From positions 1-33,475 of the forward strand of contig CAZXSK010000049.1 of the NCBI GenBank assembly GCA_964642855.1: 33,475 nucleotides of DNA. The letters are read 5' to 3'. The notes under the pieces were generated by a model, which did not search any database, had not been told where the DNA came from, and saw only the letters and a list, made by a program, of their open reading frames with translations. Positions within the stretch are counted from its first letter, which is position 1; each line of letters begins with the position of its first letter. Below are positions 15,849 through 22,596 of this stretch, in pieces. This DNA comes from CAZXSK01 sp964642855. Lineage in GTDB: Bacteria; Planctomycetota; Phycisphaerae; SM23-33. Made by a program: the position numbers and the translations under genes.

Positions 15849-15872
15849 TGCAAGTTTCTGTTGATATTTGCA
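15849..15872. promoter_or_regulatory. Palindromic operator 2
   Basis: TGCAA (15849-15853) and TTGCA (15868-15872) form a second inverted repeat of 24 bases, 43 bases from the first (about four helix turns). The shared form is TGCAAG at the left and ATTTGCA or TTTGCA at the right. It lies 62 bases before the DeoR start codon, where the plus-strand promoter should be, though no good hexamers are visible there. Confidence 0.55.
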
Positions 15873-15933
15873 CAATCTTCGTGTTCACTGGAGAGGATTG
15901 GTGGTAGGATGCCCGCAGAGGGCTGAGGCGATC

Positions 15934-16761
15934 ATGAGCGCAACCACGCAGCAGCGACGCGAGAGGGTTCTCACGCATTTATATGAGAACCAGAGAGTTA
16001 CGGTGCATGATCTGGCCGGAAGGCTGGACGTGTCCGAAGCGACCGTCCGTCGTGACCTCCGCCAACTGGCCGGGGAAGGCAAGCTGGAACTCGTCCATGG
16101 CGGGGCGACGCTGCCCCGGGTGGCTGACTTCTCGTTCCGTTCCAAGGCGGTTCGGAACATCCAGGCCAAGCGTGTGATCGGTCGGCTGGCTGCAGAACTG
16201 GTTGCCGATCGCGACCAGGTGTTCATTGATTCGGGCACCACATGTTTTCAGATGATCCCGCACCTCAAGACCAAGCGAGGGGTGTCGGTGATCGTCAACA
16301 GCGCCAGGCTGGCGCTGGAACTGGACACGCCGCAGTTGAGCGTGATCCTCCTGGGCGGGCAGTACCGCCCGGAGCGGATGGACACGATCGGCCCGCTGGC
16401 GAACCATACGCTGGACCAGCTTCGCGGGTACCTGGCGTTCATTGGCGCCGACGGACTTTCGATGGACTTCGGGCTGACAGCCAGTGACATCGAGAGCGCG
16501 GACATCTACCAGCGTGCGGTGCGGAACGCACGCGATGCGGTGCTGCTTGCCGATTCAAGCAAGTTCGCCTCGCCTTCGCTGTTCAAGATTGTCGAGTTTG
16601 ACGTGATCTCCACGGTGGTGACCGACCGCCTGCCGCCGAGGGAGTGGATGGACTTTTTCGAAAGCCGCAACATCGAGGTGATTTTCCCGGAGGCCGATGG
16701 GCTCTCCGGCCACGAGCCCGCGCCCGCGGGCGAGAATCAACAGGAGCAGGAAGATGCCTAA
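15934..16761 (+). CDS. DeoR-family transcriptional repressor
   Basis: The 275-residue product has an N-terminal winged helix-turn-helix (about 5-60) with the DeoR hallmark: VTVHDLAGRLDVSEATVRRD, then GKLELVHGGA. The C-terminal sugar-phosphate-sensing domain resembles phosphopentose isomerases, with DSGTT and FIGADGLSMDFGLT. DeoR proteins usually repress sugar catabolism and respond to phosphorylated intermediates, so the effector is probably a sugar phosphate from the divergent pathway. The ATG at 15934 is chosen because the HTH then starts at the normal position and GAGG precedes it; an earlier in-frame ATG would overlap operator 2. Its last 8 bases overlap the E1 gene, so the regulator and E1 are made from one mRNA. 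It is likely autoregulated through the two palindromes. Confidence 0.88.
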   Translation: MSATTQQRRERVLTHLYENQRVTVHDLAGRLDVSEATVRRDLRQLAGEGKLELVHGGATLPRVADFSFRSKAVRNIQAKRVIGRLAAELVADRDQVFIDSGTTCFQMIPHLKTKRGVSVIVNSARLALELDTPQLSVILLGGQYRPERMDTIGPLANHTLDQLRGYLAFIGADGLSMDFGLTASDIESADIYQRAVRNARDAVLLADSSKFASPSLFKIVEFDVISTVVTDRLPPREWMDFFESRNIEVIFPEADGLSGHEPAPAGENQQEQEDA

Positions 16762-19222
16762 GAGTCAGTTTGTCGATCCGAACGAGGTGCGTCAGTCCGG
16801 CCAGGTCGAGTTCCAGCCGATTCCGATCAACCGGTACGATCGGACGATCAAGGAGGAGCTTGACCGTTTCAGCAAGGACGACCTGTTCCGCATTCAGCGG
16901 GACATGCAGGTCATCCGGACGTTCGAGAGCATGCTCAACGACGTCAAGCTCCGCGGCGGGTGGGAAGGCATCGAGTACACGCACCGTGGCCCTGCGCACC
17001 TGTCGATCGGGCAGGAGGCCGCTGCGGTCGGCCAGGCGTTCCTGCTGGACGTGGACGACCACATTTACGGCAGCCATCGCAGCCACGGCGAGATTCTCGC
17101 CAAGGGCCTCTCTGCCATCGCGAAGCTCGACGACGATCGCTTGATGGAGATCATGGAGAGTTACTGGGACGGTGCGATTCTGCGTGTGGTGGAGAAGGAC
17201 GCCGAGGGATCGGTGCAGGACCTGGCGGTCGATTTCCTGGTGTATGGGGCGCTGGCGGAGATCTTCGCCCGCCAGGCCGGCTTCAACAAGGGCATGGGCG
17301 GCTCGATGCACGCGTTCTTCCCGCCGTTCGGGATTTACCCCAACAACGCCATCGTCGGCGGCTCGGGCGACATTTCCGTGGGGGCTGCGCTGTACAAGCG
17401 CGTCCGTCACAGGAAGGGCATCGTCATCGGGAACATCGGCGACGCCTCGGCCGGGTGCGGACCCGTGTGGGAGGGCATCTGCTTTGCCACCATGGACCAG
17501 TTCAAGACGCTCTGGGACGAGAAGCATCGCGGGGGGCTGCCGCTGATCCTGAACTTCCAGAACAACTTCTACGGCATGGGCGGTCAGCCTGTGGGCGAGA
17601 CGATGGGCTTCAAGGTCCTCGCCCGTCTCGGTGCGGGGGTCAACCCCGAGCAGATGCACGCCGAGCGCATCGACGGCTACAACCCGCTGGCCGTGGTCGA
17701 CGCCATCGGCCGGAAGAAGGAGATCATCGAAAACGGCGACGGCCCGGTGCTGCTGGACACGCTGACCTACCGCTACAGCGGCCATTCGCCGTCCGACGCG
17801 AGTGCGTATCGCACGAAGGAAGAGATCGACGCGTGGCGCGAGCACGATCCGCTGGTCAACTACGCCGAGTCGATCGTCGAAGCGGGGGTGTGCACCAGCC
17901 AGCAGGTCGAGGAATCGCTGGAGAAGATCGAGGCGGTCGTCATGAAGGCCTACCGCAAGGCGATCGACGATGAGGTCTCGCCGCGGGTGGACCTCAGGAA
18001 GTCACGCTGCCTGCTGGACCGGACGATGTTCTCCGACGAGAGCATTCCCGCGCTGGACGACGGCGAGGTGGAAGTGCTCCTGCCGAAGGAGGACAACCCG
18101 CGCGTGAAGATGCTCGCCAAGCGCAGCCGGTCCGGTGTCGACGCCGAGGGAAAAATACTGCCCAAGAGCCGTTGCGTGGGCATCCGCGACGCGCTGTTCG
18201 AAGCGGTTCTCGACCAGTTCTACACGGATCCTTCGCTGGTGGCGTATGGCGAAGAGAACCGCGACTGGGGTGGAGCGTTCGCGGTGTACCGCGGACTCAC
18301 CGAGGCGCTGCCCTATCACAGGCTGTTCAACTCGCCGATCAGCGAGGGCGCGATTGTCGGCTCGGCGGTGGGCTATGCCCTGGAAGGAGGCCGGGCGCTG
18401 GTGGAGCTGATGTACACGGACTTCCTCGGCCGGGCGGGTGATGAAGTGTTCAACCAGCTCGCCAAATGGCAGTCGATGTCCGGCGGGTTGCTCAAGATGC
18501 CCGTGGTGCTGCGGATTTCGGTGGGCAGCAAGTACGGGGCGCAGCACTCGCAGGACTGGTGTGCTCTTGTCGCACACATTCCCGGCCTGAAGGTCTGCTT
18601 TCCGGCTACGCCGTACGACGCCAAGGGCATGATGTACTCGGCGCTTCGGGGTACGGATCCGGTGATCTTCTTCGAGAGCCAGCGGATTTACGATCAGCCC
18701 GAGCTGTTCGTTGAGGGGGGCGTGCCGGAAGGCGACTACGAGATTCCCCTCGGTGAGCCGGCGATCCGCAAGGAAGGCAAGGACCTGACGATTCTCACCA
18801 TCGGCGCGACGCTGTATCGCGCGATGGATGCAGCCAGGCAACTGGAAGACGAGCATGGCCTGTCGTGCGAGGTCATCGATGCACGGTCGATCGTGCCATT
18901 CAACTTCGAGCCGGTGATCGAGAGCATCCGCAAGACGCGGAAGATCCTGCTGGCTTCGGATGCCTGCGAGCGGGGCAGCGTGCTGCACACGTTCGGCAGC
19001 AAGATTTCGCAGCTGGCATTTGATGAGCTCGACGCGCCGCCGGTGGTAGTGGGGGCTCGCAACTGGATCACCCCGCCGGATGAGCTGGAGGACGCGTTCT
19101 TCCCGTTCCCGGCGGACATCATCGACGCCGTGCACGAGCACATCCTGCCCCTGGCTGGGTATACTCCGCTGCGGGACTGCTCGACGGCGGACATCCTCCG
19201 GCGGTACAAAGAGGGCGTGTAA
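16754..19222 (+). CDS. 2-oxoacid dehydrogenase E1, fused alpha and beta
   Basis: The 822-residue product carries both E1 subunits in one chain. It should decarboxylate a 2-oxo acid with thiamine diphosphate and load the acyl group onto E2. The alpha part (about 40-400) shows SHRSHGEILAKG (107-118), KGMGGSMHAF and the ThDP motif from IGNIGDASAG to NFQNNFYG. The beta part (about 460-822) shows GEENRDWGGAFAVYRGL, ISEGAIVGSAVGYALEGGRALVE and DARSIVPF. Two features are odd: about 45 extra residues (120-165) before KGMGGSMH, and a GD-to-NN distance of about 40 residues, longer than usual. The ATG at 16754 has AGGAG seven bases upstream and overlaps the DeoR stop. Pyruvate is the likely substrate, but acetoin or a branched-chain acid cannot be excluded. 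Confidence 0.88.
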   Translation: MPKSQFVDPNEVRQSGQVEFQPIPINRYDRTIKEELDRFSKDDLFRIQRDMQVIRTFESMLNDVKLRGGWEGIEYTHRGPAHLSIGQEAAAVGQAFLLDVDDHIYGSHRSHGEILAKGLSAIAKLDDDRLMEIMESYWDGAILRVVEKDAEGSVQDLAVDFLVYGALAEIFARQAGFNKGMGGSMHAFFPPFGIYPNNAIVGGSGDISVGAALYKRVRHRKGIVIGNIGDASAGCGPVWEGICFATMDQFKTLWDEKHRGGLPLILNFQNNFYGMGGQPVGETMGFKVLARLGAGVNPEQMHAERIDGYNPLAVVDAIGRKKEIIENGDGPVLLDTLTYRYSGHSPSDASAYRTKEEIDAWREHDPLVNYAESIVEAGVCTSQQVEESLEKIEAVVMKAYRKAIDDEVSPRVDLRKSRCLLDRTMFSDESIPALDDGEVEVLLPKEDNPRVKMLAKRSRSGVDAEGKILPKSRCVGIRDALFEAVLDQFYTDPSLVAYGEENRDWGGAFAVYRGLTEALPYHRLFNSPISEGAIVGSAVGYALEGGRALVELMYTDFLGRAGDEVFNQLAKWQSMSGGLLKMPVVLRISVGSKYGAQHSQDWCALVAHIPGLKVCFPATPYDAKGMMYSALRGTDPVIFFESQRIYDQPELFVEGGVPEGDYEIPLGEPAIRKEGKDLTILTIGATLYRAMDAARQLEDEHGLSCEVIDARSIVPFNFEPVIESIRKTRKILLASDACERGSVLHTFGSKISQLAFDELDAPPVVVGARNWITPPDELEDAFFPFPADIIDAVHEHILPLAGYTPLRDCSTADILRRYKEGV

Positions 19223-19275
19223 CGATACACCAGTCGGCGCGAGCCGCAGAGCGCAGAAGACAGACATTTTACCAG

Positions 19276-19301
19276 GCCCGGTCATCGGAAGGTGGCCGGG
19301 C
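19276..19301. terminator. Shared hairpin between convergent E1 and HAD genes
   Basis: GCCCGG (19276-19281) and CCGGGC (19296-19301) pair perfectly around a 14-base loop in the 90-base convergent gap. T-tracts are poor on both sides, so a bidirectional terminator is plausible but weak. Confidence 0.4.
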
Positions 19302-19312
19302 TTGCCTGTGCG

Positions 19313-20002
19313 CTACTCTGCCGCGAGGTCGCTGGCCAGGCTGCCGTAGACTTCCGGCGGTACGGCGCCGAGGTGGGGGGCGGTCCAGTCGGCTCCTGCC
19401 TGTTCGAGCTGTTCGGTGGAGAAGCTGGTCGTCAGGCCGAGACATCTGCTGTCGGCTGCGACGGCTGCCTTCACGCCGTTGGGGGCATCCTCGACGACCA
19501 TGCACAGCTCCGCAGCCAGCTCCAGTCGCTCCGCGGCCAGCAGGAACCCGTCGGGGTGGGGCTTCTTTCTCTTCACGTCGCTGCCGGTGACGATCGCGTC
19601 GAAGGTGTCCTCGCCCAGGCCGATCTCCCGCAGGTTGCCGACCATCTTCACGTGGTCGGCCGCGGTGGCTACGGCGCATCGGATCCCGCGGTTTCGCAGA
19701 TACTCCACGAATTCGACCACGCCGGGCAAGGGGTCGAGGCGGTCCTGGATGATCTGCAGGTAGATCTCGTAGGTCCTGGCCTTGTCGCGGGGCAGGTCCA
19801 TCGAGAGGCCATGCTTCTCGCCGGGCCCGCCGATGTAGCGGTCTTCTCCCGCTCCCACGAAGGGCAGGAAGTCTTCGGGTGGCAGGTCGACGTCGTAGGT
19901 TTCGCGGAACATGGTTCGCGCCGCCTCGCAGATGAACGGTTCGGAATCGACGAGAACGCCGTCCATGTCGAAGATCACGCCGCGGATTCGTTTGTCGGTC
20001 AT
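19313..20002 (-). CDS. HAD-family sugar-phosphate phosphatase or mutase
   Basis: The 229-residue product belongs to the beta-phosphoglucomutase-like HAD group. Motif I is FDMDGVLVDSEP with nucleophile Asp12 and acid/base Asp14, motif II is the Thr in AVATAAD, motif III is the lysine in KRKKPHPDGF, and motif IV is VVEDAPNGVKAA. A helical cap lies between residues 20 and 85. The likely activity is phosphatase or phosphomutase on a small sugar phosphate. The start at 20002 has AGGAG five bases upstream and begins directly before motif I; an upstream in-frame start would add an unlikely tail. It lies 101 bases after the PfkB kinase gene in the same direction and has its own plausible promoter. 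Confidence 0.85.
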   Translation of the reverse strand: MTDKRIRGVIFDMDGVLVDSEPFICEAARTMFRETYDVDLPPEDFLPFVGAGEDRYIGGPGEKHGLSMDLPRDKARTYEIYLQIIQDRLDPLPGVVEFVEYLRNRGIRCAVATAADHVKMVGNLREIGLGEDTFDAIVTGSDVKRKKPHPDGFLLAAERLELAAELCMVVEDAPNGVKAAVAADSRCLGLTTSFSTEQLEQAGADWTAPHLGAVPPEVYGSLASDLAAE

Positions 20003-20040
20003 TCCTGCTCCTGGGTTCAAGATCGCCTCCCGAACCGGCC

Positions 20041-20069
20041 AGAATAGTCGGGGCACGCTGCGCAGGCAA
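20041..20069 (-). promoter_or_regulatory. Candidate promoter for the HAD gene
   Basis: On the minus strand, TTGCCT (20069-20064) and TATTCT (20046-20041) are separated by exactly 17 bases, 39 bases before the HAD ATG. Each hexamer matches consensus at four of six positions. Confidence 0.35.
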
Positions 20070-20103
20070 GGGCGAGGGCTATCGATGCGGCCGTTTGAGG
20101 CGG

Positions 20104-21054
20104 TCAGGTCAGCGATTCGACAGTGACGCGCTCGCGGAGTTCGGCGAGCAGTTCGGGGTCGAACCGTGCCGTGGCGGGGTGACAGGCGGCCGCGGTTGCC
20201 GTGGCCACGGCCGATGCGAACGCTTCGGAGAGCGATACGTCGTCGGCGTGGCCTGCGATGAAGGCAGCCAGGAGGGTGTCCCCACAGCCTACCGTGTTCT
20301 GCACGCGCTGGGCGCCGATATCGACCGACGCGGTCAGGGCGAGGTCGCCGGTGAAGAGCATCGCGCCGTGCTCACCCCGGGTGACGATGACGATTTCGAC
20401 GGTCTCGGCCAGTTCCCGGGCGGCCGCCTGCTGCGACGGAAGATCGGGCAGGTCCCGGCCTACCAGTTCGGCCAGTTCCCGCACGTTGGGCTTGAGCAGC
20501 CAGAGCCTGCGTTTGCGCATGGCCTGCAGGGCGGGCCCGTTGGTGTCGACGACCACGCGCGCGAAGCCGGTGAGGCAGGTATCGACCAGTTCGCAGAACG
20601 CCTCGACCGACACGCCGGGCGGAAGCGAGCCGCAGAAGGCAACGATCGCCGCCTTGCGGGAAAGAAGTCCGAGCTTGGTGCCCAGCCGCTGGAGGTCGCG
20701 CTGGGGGACCTCCAGACCGGGGTTTCGGATGTGGGTTTCGGTGCTGGTGGCGCGGTCGACGATGGTGATATTCTCTCGCGTCCGCCCGCGGATGGTGAAG
20801 AACTCGTCGCCCAGCAGTGGGTTCTCCAGGGCGGGGGCGAACTCCTCGCGGTTGTCGGCTCCCAGGAAGCCCGTGGCGATGTTCCGCACGCCCAGCGTGG
20901 CCAGCACGCGCGAGACGTTCACGCCCTTGCCCCCCGGGGTGCGGACGATCTCCCGCCCCACCTGGTGAGCGCCGAGGGTGAACTCCTCGACTTCCAGCGT
21001 GCGGTCGATGGCAGGGTTGAGGCTGACGGTGACGATGGTCTGGCTGGAATCCAT
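20104..21054 (-). CDS. 1-phosphofructokinase-family sugar kinase (PfkB)
   Basis: The 316-residue product is a ribokinase-fold kinase of the 1-phosphofructokinase/tagatose-6-phosphate kinase branch, which phosphorylates sugar phosphates with ATP. It starts VTVSLNPAIDRTLEV, typical of this branch. PGGKGVNVSRVLATLG is PfkB signature 1, GSLPPGV and KPNVRELAEL follow, and NTVGCGDTLLAAF is signature 2 with the catalytic Asp in GCGD (commonly GAGD). Fructose 1-phosphate or tagatose 6-phosphate are the likely substrates. The ATG at 21054 is the only start placed just before the first strand. TATAAT sits six bases before it and there is no ribosome site, so the mRNA may be leaderless. It lies between the inositol-phosphate synthase and HAD genes. 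Confidence 0.83.
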   Translation of the reverse strand: MDSSQTIVTVSLNPAIDRTLEVEEFTLGAHQVGREIVRTPGGKGVNVSRVLATLGVRNIATGFLGADNREEFAPALENPLLGDEFFTIRGRTRENITIVDRATSTETHIRNPGLEVPQRDLQRLGTKLGLLSRKAAIVAFCGSLPPGVSVEAFCELVDTCLTGFARVVVDTNGPALQAMRKRRLWLLKPNVRELAELVGRDLPDLPSQQAAARELAETVEIVIVTRGEHGAMLFTGDLALTASVDIGAQRVQNTVGCGDTLLAAFIAGHADDVSLSEAFASAVATATAAACHPATARFDPELLAELRERVTVESLT

Positions 21055-21060
21055 GGACGG

Positions 21061-21066
21061 ATTATA
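21061..21066 (-). promoter_or_regulatory. Candidate -10 box for the PfkB gene, leaderless
   Basis: A perfect TATAAT ends six bases before the ATG, so transcription would start at or within a base or two of the start codon. The -35 region (TGTTCC at 17 bases) is poor. The layout repeats that seen before purN. Confidence 0.4.
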
Positions 21067-21118
21067 GCTTGAGGGTCGGTGGCGGAACAGGCGTCGGACA
21101 GAAGCGCCCGCGCACGAA

Positions 21119-21148
21119 CATGCCCGCCGGAACAGGCCGACGGGCATG
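21119..21148 (-). terminator. Hairpin after inositol-phosphate synthase
   Basis: CATGCCCG (21119-21126) and CGGGCATG (21141-21148) are perfect arms. On the minus strand the stem extends through a U-G pair and CGG/CCG to 12 bp with a 6-base loop. The following bases (TTCGTG) are only slightly T-rich. It lies 20 bases past the stop. Confidence 0.55.
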
Positions 21149-21168
21149 ATGTGTGTGGCTTCCTGTCG

Positions 21169-22329
21169 TCATTCGGCGGGCACGGACTGCTGGCTGGATG
21201 GGGTGTACTGGCCTGCTGCTTCCTTGCCTGCATGCCGCTCGATGAATGCATCGAGCCGCTGGCGTGCGACGTCGTCTGTGAACTGCCTGGGCGGGTGTTT
21301 CATGGTGAACGCGCTGATGTCCTCGAGCGGGCCTGCGAGCCCGGCGTCGCGAGCGAGCTTGCACACGCGGATGGCGTCGATGGTCTCGCCGGCTGAATTG
21401 GGCGAATCCTCCACGCTCAGTCTCGCTTCGACGTGCAGCGGCACGCCGCCGAAGCCTCGCGCCTCGATCCGCAGGAAGCAGACCTTGTTGTCCTTCTGCC
21501 AGGGGACGAAGTCAGCCGGACCGATGTGGACCTGGTCGTCGGGCAGGGGCGTCGCCAGTTGAGACTGGACGGCCTCGGTCTTGGAGATCTTCTTGCAGCC
21601 GAGACGCTTACGTTCGAGCATATTCAGGAAGTCGGTATTTCCCGCTGTGTTCAGCTGGTAGGTCGCATCGACCTTGGCACCTCGCTGTTCCATCATGTGC
21701 GCGAGCACACGGTGGGTGATCGTCGCGCCGACCTGGGCTTTGATGTCGTCGCCCACGCAGGGGATGCCTGCGTCGGCGAATTTCCGGGCCCATTCGGCGT
21801 CGGAGACGATGAACACCGGGATGCAGTTGATCAGGCTGACGCCCGTGTTCAGGCAGCAGCGGGCGTAGAACTCGGTGGCCTGCTGGCTGCCGACGGGCAG
21901 GTAGTTCATGAGGATTTCGGCGCCGCTGTCCCGCAGGAGCTTTTCGATGTCATCCTGGCTGGCGGAGGGCTGGTCGCCCACGACGAAGCGTTGGTCTTCG
22001 GGGTATTCTGTCATGTGGTCGGCGACGCCGTCGAGGACGTTGCCCATCGAGACGGTCACGTCGGACGTGAAGTCGTCGAAGAACCGGGTGGTGTTGTTGG
22101 GTTTGGCGAAGATCGCTTCGTGAAGTGGCTTGCCCACCTTGCGTTTGTCGACGTCGATCGCGGCGACGATGTCGATGTCCCCGGCCTGGTAGCCTCCGAG
22201 AACGGGATGTGCCAGGCCGATCGAGGTATCGCCTCCGGCTTCTGCCTGCTTGCGGTAAAAGTGGATCCCCTGAACAAGGGAGGATGTGCAGTTGCCCACC
22301 CCGACGATCGCGACACGGATGTTCTTCAT
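21169..22329 (-). CDS. myo-Inositol-1-phosphate synthase
   Basis: The 386-residue product should convert glucose 6-phosphate to 1L-myo-inositol 1-phosphate with bound NAD. It is of the short archaeal/actinobacterial type. The NAD loop is VAIVGVGNCTSSLVQGI near the N terminus. Later signatures are NYLPVGSQQATEFYA, CIPVFIVSD, GDDIKAQVGATITHRVL, YQLNTAGNTDFLNML and FVPWQKDNKVC, all typical of the family. The start at 22329 is chosen because the NAD strand then begins at residue 3; the frame upstream is open but lacks family sequence. The product feeds phosphatidylinositol or inositol-based solutes; which one cannot be told here. A hairpin follows the stop. Confidence 0.9.
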   Translation of the reverse strand: MKNIRVAIVGVGNCTSSLVQGIHFYRKQAEAGGDTSIGLAHPVLGGYQAGDIDIVAAIDVDKRKVGKPLHEAIFAKPNNTTRFFDDFTSDVTVSMGNVLDGVADHMTEYPEDQRFVVGDQPSASQDDIEKLLRDSGAEILMNYLPVGSQQATEFYARCCLNTGVSLINCIPVFIVSDAEWARKFADAGIPCVGDDIKAQVGATITHRVLAHMMEQRGAKVDATYQLNTAGNTDFLNMLERKRLGCKKISKTEAVQSQLATPLPDDQVHIGPADFVPWQKDNKVCFLRIEARGFGGVPLHVEARLSVEDSPNSAGETIDAIRVCKLARDAGLAGPLEDISAFTMKHPPRQFTDDVARQRLDAFIERHAGKEAAGQYTPSSQQSVPAE

Positions 22330-22427
22330 TTTGCTCGTCCCGTTCCTTTTTGGCTCCGAAGTGGCCCAATACCCCTTTCCTGCGGGGCGACGCCCGGCGC
22401 CTGAGAGAATCGTAACCCAAAAAGTAG

Positions 22428-22454
22428 TGTATACCGGGTCTCGGGGGGGCTCAA
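22428..22454 (-). promoter_or_regulatory. Candidate promoter for inositol-phosphate synthase
   Basis: On the minus strand, TTGAGC (22454-22449) and TATACA (22433-22428) are 15 bases apart, about 100 bases before the ATG. The match is moderate and the spacer short. Confidence 0.3.
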
Positions 22455-22524
22455 GGCTTCTCCGGCGGACAAAAGTACTTTGATTCATCATCGCTTACAG
22501 GGCATATACGCCGGTTGAGCTCCG

Positions 22525-22567
22525 TCGAAAAGAGACGCCCGAGGCGCCGGTGAAGGCGCCCCGGGCG
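22525..22567 (-). terminator. Rho-independent terminator after the chemoreceptor gene
   Basis: On the minus strand, CGCCCG-G-GGCGCC and GGCGCC-T-CGGGCG form a 13-bp stem with one G-U pair and a 6-base loop (22567-22536), followed by TCTCTTTTC. It lies 30 bases past the stop codon. Confidence 0.85.
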
Positions 22568-22596
22568 GGAGAGAGCATTCAGTTTGTCGGTTTCAT

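Noticed and set aside
13774..15853. Frameshifted or split E2 pseudogene
   Set aside because: The frame break is produced by the 100-N placeholder. With 57 bases, as the repeat predicts, the frame is continuous and all catalytic motifs are intact.
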